From CAYURR01 sp964446745 (GTDB lineage: Bacteria > Bacillota > Clostridia > Lachnospirales > WQUN01), in the NCBI GenBank assembly GCA_964446745.1, contig CAYURR010000091.1:1-11627 (forward strand): a stretch of 11,627 nt of DNA. The letters are read 5' to 3'. The translations under genes and the position numbers were made by a program. The notes beneath the pieces are model-generated. The model was not told the DNA's origin and made no database searches. It saw only the letters and a list, made by a program, of their open reading frames with translations. The first letter of the stretch is position 1. Each line of letters opens with the position of its first letter. This document shows positions 7,996-11,627 of this stretch, piece by piece.

Positions 7996-8024
7996 TTGTC
8001 ACGCGAAAAATAGTATGCTACAAT
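7996..8024 (+). promoter_or_regulatory. Strong sigma-A-type promoter upstream of spo0A
   Basis: TTGTCA (7996-8001) and TACAAT (8019-8024) are separated by exactly 17 bp, with a TGC extended -10 directly before the second box. The predicted transcription start is about 8031. It lies in the 47-bp gap between the transporter and spo0A, so spo0A and the overlapping mannonate dehydratase can be transcribed independently of the upstream cassette. I saw no clear sigma-H promoter or Spo0A box (TGTCGAA) in this gap. Confidence 0.75.
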
Positions 8025-8050
8025 GCGAACATGATCAAAACATACTATTT
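8008..8050 (+). repeat. Perfect 10-bp inverted repeat around the spo0A transcription start (candidate operator)
   Basis: AAATAGTATG at 8008-8017 is exactly inverted as CATACTATTT at 8041-8050, with 23 bp between. The left arm touches the -10 box and the right arm lies in the early leader, so the left arm would not be in the transcript and the pair cannot act as an RNA hairpin from this promoter. Half-sites are 33 bp apart start to start, near three helical turns. This fits a DNA-binding protein site, but no known operator is recognised. Confidence 0.5.
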
Positions 8051-8055
8051 GTACT

Positions 8056-8059
8056 GGAG
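8056..8059 (+). promoter_or_regulatory. Ribosome binding site setting the spo0A start
   Basis: GGAG lies seven bases before the ATG at 8067. The earlier in-frame ATG at 8031 coincides with the predicted transcription start and has no ribosome site, so 8067 is the better start. Confidence 0.65.
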
Positions 8060-8066
8060 TGGTGGC

Positions 8067-8861
8067 ATGAACGCATCAAACTACATAATTAATCTTGCCA
8101 TAGTAGATGACAACAAGGAATTTTGCAGACTGGTGGAAACAAGCCTTGGCTCAAAGCCGGAATACAATTTTATCGGCTATGCGAACGATGGCGAGAGTGG
8201 CCTGAAGCTTTTGTCAGCCGGAAATGTGGATGTCGCACTCATTGATGTCGTACTACCTAAACGTGACGGTATTTCTGTACTGGAGGCGTTGGATGTATCG
8301 AACAGGCCCATATGCCTGATGCTCTCGGGTATAGGCGATGAACGCATAACAAAGCTCGCGCTACGTTCAGGGGCTGATTACTACATCATCAAGCCTTGCG
8401 ACATACAAATGCTCGATAAACGTATAAAAGAGCTGTATGAACTGAATCTAGCTGATATGGAAGCGCAGCAAGACGGTGAAAAGATCGTCATTGAGCCACC
8501 GACGTCATTACAACAATACGATCCAGAGGATTTTATTAATACGGTAATACGCAGCTTGCCGATTAACAGCAAGCATAAGGGCTTTGCGTTTATACGCTCT
8601 GCTATCGAGATGGCTGTATCCGACAGAAGCTTGCTGGACAGTATAACGAAGTGTTTGTATCCGGCTGTAGCGAAGCGGCATGGGACCACTCCGGCACGTG
8701 TAGAACGCTGCATACGGCATGCTCTGATCTCCGCATGGGAGCATGGCGCGCAGAGGGAATACATAAAGCTCTTGGGATATTCACCTCCCAACGAGGGCAG
8801 ACCCACAAACAGTGCATTTATCCATTCACTCGTGGATTTGTGCAGGATCAAGGGGGGATGA
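8067..8861 (+). CDS. spo0A: Sporulation master regulator Spo0A
   Basis: Spo0A is the phosphorylation-activated transcription factor that commits Firmicutes to sporulation. The 264 residues match the usual length (267 in B. subtilis). The receiver domain (about 8-125) has the acidic pair D14-D15, the phospho-acceptor D60 in LIDVVLP, S87 and the conserved K109 in IIKP. A short linker leads to the Spo0A-specific DNA-binding domain (about 150-264), with ITKCLYPAVAKRHGTTPARV, the recognition helix VERCIRHALISAW, and the C-terminal PTNSAFIHSLVD. Both domains look intact, so the protein is probably functional. It has its own promoter, and no terminator separates it from the transporter before it. 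It overlaps the following mannonate dehydratase by four bases (ATGA). In most spore formers spo0A follows recN-spoIVB; here spoIVB is not in the window. Confidence 0.95.
   Translation: MNASNYIINLAIVDDNKEFCRLVETSLGSKPEYNFIGYANDGESGLKLLSAGNVDVALIDVVLPKRDGISVLEALDVSNRPICLMLSGIGDERITKLALRSGADYYIIKPCDIQMLDKRIKELYELNLADMEAQQDGEKIVIEPPTSLQQYDPEDFINTVIRSLPINSKHKGFAFIRSAIEMAVSDRSLLDSITKCLYPAVAKRHGTTPARVERCIRHALISAWEHGAQREYIKLLGYSPPNEGRPTNSAFIHSLVDLCRIKGG
8851..8857 (+). promoter_or_regulatory. G-rich ribosome site at the spo0A/uxuA overlap
   Basis: AGGGGGG directly abuts the ATG at 8858 with no spacer, but lies six bases from an in-frame TTG at 8864. Either start is possible; TTG has the better spacing, ATG the better codon. 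The same G run spans the last codons of spo0A. Confidence 0.5.
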
Positions 8862-9877
8862 CTTTGAAGATAGGATTGGGCATACGAGGTAAGGATAGGT
8901 TGAACAGAGATTTTTTGAGATATGCGGCGCAGATAGGGGTTACCCATGTAGTCGTGTTCATGCCTGACGACGGCATCTTTACAGACGCAATGCATCAAGG
9001 TTGGAGTTTTGATGAATTACGCGGTCTCAAAAAGCTCTATAACGAGTTCGGATTGGAAATAGAGGGCTTTGAGAACTTTGACCCGAGGATATGGTATAAG
9101 ATATTGCTCGACGAGGACGGTAAGCAGGGGCAGATGGATTATATCAAGCACTGTATCTCTAACATGGGTAAGGCCGGCATAGGGATTATGGGTTATAATT
9201 TTTCGATCGGATGCGTTACGGGGCTTGTAGATGAAACTTGCCGTGGTGGGGCAAAGACGCCGCGCTTTGTTTATGACTATGCTCCGATCAATGAACCGTT
9301 CCCGCTCGGATGGGCTTGGAATACCCAGGTGTTGGACGATCCGCCGGAAGGCATGCTGCGCTTTATCTCACGAGAGGAGATGCGCGAGCGAAGGGATTGG
9401 TTTCTGAGCCAAATACTGCCGGTGGCAGAGGAGGCAGGCGTGAAAATGGCTGCCCACCCAGAGGATCCGCGGATACCTATTCTGCGAAACGCTGGGAGGG
9501 TCTTGATCACTCCTCAGGATTATGAGGATATGTTTACGGCATTTCCGAGCACAAGCAATTGCGTGGAGTTCTGTCAGGGTACGTTTGCGGAGATGGGCAT
9601 CGATGTCTACGAAGCTATCCGCTCGTTCGGTAGCCGCGATAAGATTGCATATGTGCATTTTAGGAATGTAAAAGGCAAGCTGCCGGATTACACCGAGGTA
9701 TTCATAGACGAGGGCGATGTGGATATGGTCAAAGCGCTGAAGGCCTATCGTGATGTGGGTTATCAGGGGTTATTGATGCCCGATCACACACCTCAGATAA
9801 GCTGCGCGAACCCAACCGAGACTGGGATGGCATATGCTATCGGATACATCAAGGGTATAATAGATGCAATAAAATAG
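8858..9877 (+). CDS. uxuA: Mannonate dehydratase (UxuA-like)
   Basis: This TIM-barrel metalloenzyme would dehydrate D-mannonate to 2-keto-3-deoxygluconate, the substrate of the KDG kinase encoded 5 kb upstream. From the ATG it has 339 residues, a little shorter than most UxuA proteins (350-394). The Mn-binding residues are all recognisable and in register with those I recall for the Streptococcus suis enzyme: H200 in AHPEDP, C239 in EFCQGTF, H267 in YVHFRNVK and D309 in MPDH. A GDVDM segment typical of UxuA follows the third ligand. General sugar-isomerase (xylose-isomerase-like barrel) annotation is the fallback. The ATG overlaps the spo0A stop; a TTG at 8864 may be the true start because of its spacing from the G-rich ribosome site. 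The open frame continues upstream inside spo0A but that part is not conserved-looking. A strong terminator follows the stop. Confidence 0.88.
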   Translation: MTLKIGLGIRGKDRLNRDFLRYAAQIGVTHVVVFMPDDGIFTDAMHQGWSFDELRGLKKLYNEFGLEIEGFENFDPRIWYKILLDEDGKQGQMDYIKHCISNMGKAGIGIMGYNFSIGCVTGLVDETCRGGAKTPRFVYDYAPINEPFPLGWAWNTQVLDDPPEGMLRFISREEMRERRDWFLSQILPVAEEAGVKMAAHPEDPRIPILRNAGRVLITPQDYEDMFTAFPSTSNCVEFCQGTFAEMGIDVYEAIRSFGSRDKIAYVHFRNVKGKLPDYTEVFIDEGDVDMVKALKAYRDVGYQGLLMPDHTPQISCANPTETGMAYAIGYIKGIIDAIK

Positions 9878-9893
9878 AACAATAAAATAACAA

Positions 9894-9946
9894 GGCTGCA
9901 GCAAAGAAAATGTATTGAGATCTTCTTTGCTGCAGCCATTTTTTTA
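9894..9946. terminator. Intrinsic terminator, probably bidirectional
   Basis: A perfect 15-bp stem (9894-9908 with 9923-9937, arms GGCTGCAGCAAAGAA and its complement) encloses a 14-base loop and is followed on the plus strand by ATTTTTTT. It ends the spo0A-uxuA transcript. Read from the other strand the same stem is followed by a looser T-rich tract, so it can also stop the converging GH130 transcript, whose stop codon (9944-9946) lies in the plus-strand T run. Confidence 0.92.
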
Positions 9947-10954
9947 TTCCGCCAGCATATACTGAAGCAATTCGTCAACCTCACAGGTGGCCACACAACA
10001 GTATTTGTCTGCCGCACCGTAATAAACATAGAGCATTCCGTCTACGATTACATTGCCGCATGGGAACACGCAACCGTTATAATAGCCGTTTGTCTCATGC
10101 TCGAACTCGGGCTCCATGATGAAATCCTTCGTGCGTGCAAGGATGCGCTCGGGATCATTTATGTCCAGAAGGAATGCGCCGACCCTGTATGTACCATCCT
10201 TTTCGTCAACACCATGGTATAAGAATAGCCAACCCTTTTCTGTCTTGAGAGGGGGGCAGGAGCCACCGATCTTTTTGGATTCCCATGACTGTTCACGGGT
10301 AGCAAACAGCTTGCCGTTATCCCATTCGGACAGGTCATTCGAATAGGATATCCAAATGCTCGGAACATCACACGGATAACCCTCGCCGCAAAAGCCCATA
10401 GGGCGATGCATCATTACATAGCGGCCATTGATGGGCTCCGGAAACAGTATCGCGTCACGGTTATCGACGCGGCTGTCGGTGATGCGTCCGAGCTTTTTCC
10501 ATTTCACGAGATCAGTGGAAATAGCTAAATGCGTGACGGAGTCGTTACTGTTTACAAAAGATGGACCGTTAGGAGTGGAAAAGCGGAAGTTTTTGGGGTT
10601 ATCGAGCCAATACTGTCCGGGTAAAAATGTGCGTGATGCATAGGTCAGATAATAGAAGCCGTTCAACTCAAACACGCGCGGATCCTCGCAGCCACCCTCA
10701 TCGGCACCGTTTGGCTCGGGCTCAATCACAGGGTGATCAAAGCAACGCTCAAAATTTAATCCGTCCTTGGATACGGCAAGCCCTATCGATATGCGATGTG
10801 CCTCATCATACCCGGCTGCGCGATACAGTAGTTTGAACAGCTTTTCCTTCGGATCGTAGATCGCAGCAGGGTTTAGTACGCAGAGGCTTTCCCATGGGTT
10901 CGCGGGGTTGGCCGAAAGGATAGGATTACCTTGATATTTATTCAGTCTGAACAT
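9944..10954 (-). CDS. GH130 family beta-mannoside phosphorylase
   Basis: A 336-residue cytosolic five-bladed beta-propeller enzyme of glycoside hydrolase family 130, which mostly cleaves beta-mannosides with phosphate to give mannose-1-phosphate. Family motifs are present in order: GNPIL near the start, NPAAIYD, LLYRAAGYD, GGCEDPRV with the proposed catalytic acid D91, RDAILFPEP, MMHRP, KIGGSCPPL, and the closing YYGAADK. Basic residues around RDAILFPEP, HRP and KIGG fit a phosphorylase rather than the few GH130 hydrolases. There is no signal peptide, consistent with action on imported oligosaccharides. The linkage used (beta-1,4, beta-1,2, or mannosyl-glucose) cannot be decided here. AAGGAG lies six bases before the start. 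It is 42 bp after the sugar permease and is probably in its operon. Confidence 0.9.
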   Translation of the reverse strand: MFRLNKYQGNPILSANPANPWESLCVLNPAAIYDPKEKLFKLLYRAAGYDEAHRISIGLAVSKDGLNFERCFDHPVIEPEPNGADEGGCEDPRVFELNGFYYLTYASRTFLPGQYWLDNPKNFRFSTPNGPSFVNSNDSVTHLAISTDLVKWKKLGRITDSRVDNRDAILFPEPINGRYVMMHRPMGFCGEGYPCDVPSIWISYSNDLSEWDNGKLFATREQSWESKKIGGSCPPLKTEKGWLFLYHGVDEKDGTYRVGAFLLDINDPERILARTKDFIMEPEFEHETNGYYNGCVFPCGNVIVDGMLYVYYGAADKYCCVATCEVDELLQYMLAE

Positions 10955-10960
10955 AGTCGT

Positions 10961-10966
10961 CTCCTT
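10961..10966 (-). promoter_or_regulatory. Ribosome binding site of the GH130 gene
   Basis: On the minus strand AAGGAG sits six bases before the ATG at 10954-10952, a textbook spacing that fixes the start. The 42-bp gap to the permease shows no terminator, which supports a shared transcript. Confidence 0.85.
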
Positions 10967-10996
10967 AAAAATAGTATTAAAAGCCTTACCGACAGA

Positions 10997-11627
10997 TTAT
11001 CCCTTTACACTACCCGAGAGCACGCCGCTTATGATCTGTTTTTGTAATGCGATATATAACGCGACAACGGGTGCGGCCACAATGATCAATGAAGCGCAGA
11101 GCATGCCCCACTGTATCGAATACTGTCCCTTGAATGCATATAGACCGCGCGTGATCGGGAAGTATGCAGGCTTAGACAGATACAGGATGGAGTTCATGAC
11201 CTCATTCCAAACGCCTATAGCAGCCAATACGGCCATCGAAGCCACGGCGGGTTTCATGAGCGGAAACAATATACGCATCACAAACCATAGATAACCACAG
11301 CCGTCTATGCAGGCCGCCTCGTCTAAGTCGCGCGGCATGTTCTTGATGTAGGAAACAAAGAAGAATAATGTAACCCCACCGCCACTGATCATCAAAAGCA
11401 TATATCCGAGGCGCGTATTGTATAAGCCGGCAGCGTAGATCATACGCCAGAGCGGGATCGTTCCGTTTGGCAAAAACATACCGGCCACAAACGCCAGATA
11501 GATAAAATTCGTGAGCTTAAAGAAACCGCGAGCCAATGGGAATGCAAGAAACATCGCGATGATCATTGATAATGACACGCAGATGGTTGTGTATAATATG
11601 CTGTTCAGCGAGTATAAACTGAGGTTG
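10997..11627 (-). CDS. Carbohydrate ABC transporter permease, MalG type, 5' end missing
   Basis: The inner-membrane permease subunit of a CUT1 sugar importer. About 209 C-terminal residues are visible; the frame stays open to the window edge (beginning NLSLYSLNSILYTT), so the GTG at 11578 is not the true start and the first membrane segment lies outside. Several hydrophobic helices are present, and between them the EAA loop DLDEAACIDGCGYLW leading to ILFPLMKP, which contacts the ATPase subunit. The C-terminal ending IISGVLSGSVKG is typical of MalG-type permeases. The partner permease and binding protein are expected upstream, off the right edge. Together with the GH130 gene downstream it suggests import of a beta-mannoside, but substrate cannot be read from a permease. 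Confidence 0.92.
   Translation of the reverse strand, partial: NLSLYSLNSILYTTICVSLSMIIAMFLAFPLARGFFKLTNFIYLAFVAGMFLPNGTIPLWRMIYAAGLYNTRLGYMLLMISGGGVTLFFFVSYIKNMPRDLDEAACIDGCGYLWFVMRILFPLMKPAVASMAVLAAIGVWNEVMNSILYLSKPAYFPITRGLYAFKGQYSIQWGMLCASLIIVAAPVVALYIALQKQIISGVLSGSVKG

Noticed and set aside
8031..8066. Earlier ATG giving Spo0A 12 more N-terminal residues
   Set aside because: It coincides with the predicted transcription start and has no ribosome site; ATG 8067 has GGAG at good spacing and fits the family length.
8651..8857. Upstream extension of the uxuA frame within spo0A
   Set aside because: It overlaps the conserved Spo0A DNA-binding domain in another frame and adds nothing resembling the UxuA family.

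Overview
The window looks like a chromosomal segment of a spore-forming member of the Clostridia (Bacillota), probably an uncultured gut-type bacterium. The reasons are a full-length Spo0A, RecN in the position it normally holds next to the sporulation locus, clostridial-type metabolic enzymes, a strong sigma-A-type promoter, and a GH130/ABC-transporter glycan locus. Base composition is moderate, with abundant ATA and AGG codons. Genus cannot be told from the sequence.

Layout. Positions 3-1708 hold the last codons of an upstream gene (possibly argR) and recN. After an AT-richer gap of about 170 bp come five plus-strand genes: a KDPG/KHG aldolase fused to a VOC domain (1878-2834), 2-keto-3-deoxygluconate kinase (2859-3893), a citrate synthase-like DRE-TIM enzyme, most likely Re-citrate synthase (3893-5266), an isocitrate dehydrogenase (5266-6465) and an NhaC-family secondary transporter (6493-7983). 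A clear promoter then precedes spo0A (8067-8861), which overlaps a mannonate dehydratase (8858-9877). A strong hairpin terminator follows. On the other strand, converging on it, lie a GH130 mannoside phosphorylase (10954-9944) and, upstream of that, a truncated CUT1 sugar ABC permease running off the right edge.

How they work together. Mannonate dehydratase, KDG kinase and KDPG aldolase are consecutive steps from D-mannonate to pyruvate plus glyceraldehyde-3-phosphate, the lower hexuronate pathway. The citrate synthase-like enzyme and isocitrate dehydrogenase would carry acetyl-CoA and oxaloacetate towards 2-oxoglutarate, but aconitase is not in the window. The minus-strand genes look like uptake and phosphorolysis of beta-mannosides.

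Most notable points. In the usual argR-recN-spoIVB-spo0A order, spoIVB is missing here and a sugar-acid/citrate cassette sits between recN and spo0A. The mannonate pathway is split around spo0A, its first enzyme overlapping the spo0A stop codon at a G6 run that is also a formal -1 slippery heptamer. A perfect 10-bp inverted repeat brackets the -10 element and predicted start of the spo0A promoter. I found no CRISPR array, tRNA, rRNA or transposase.
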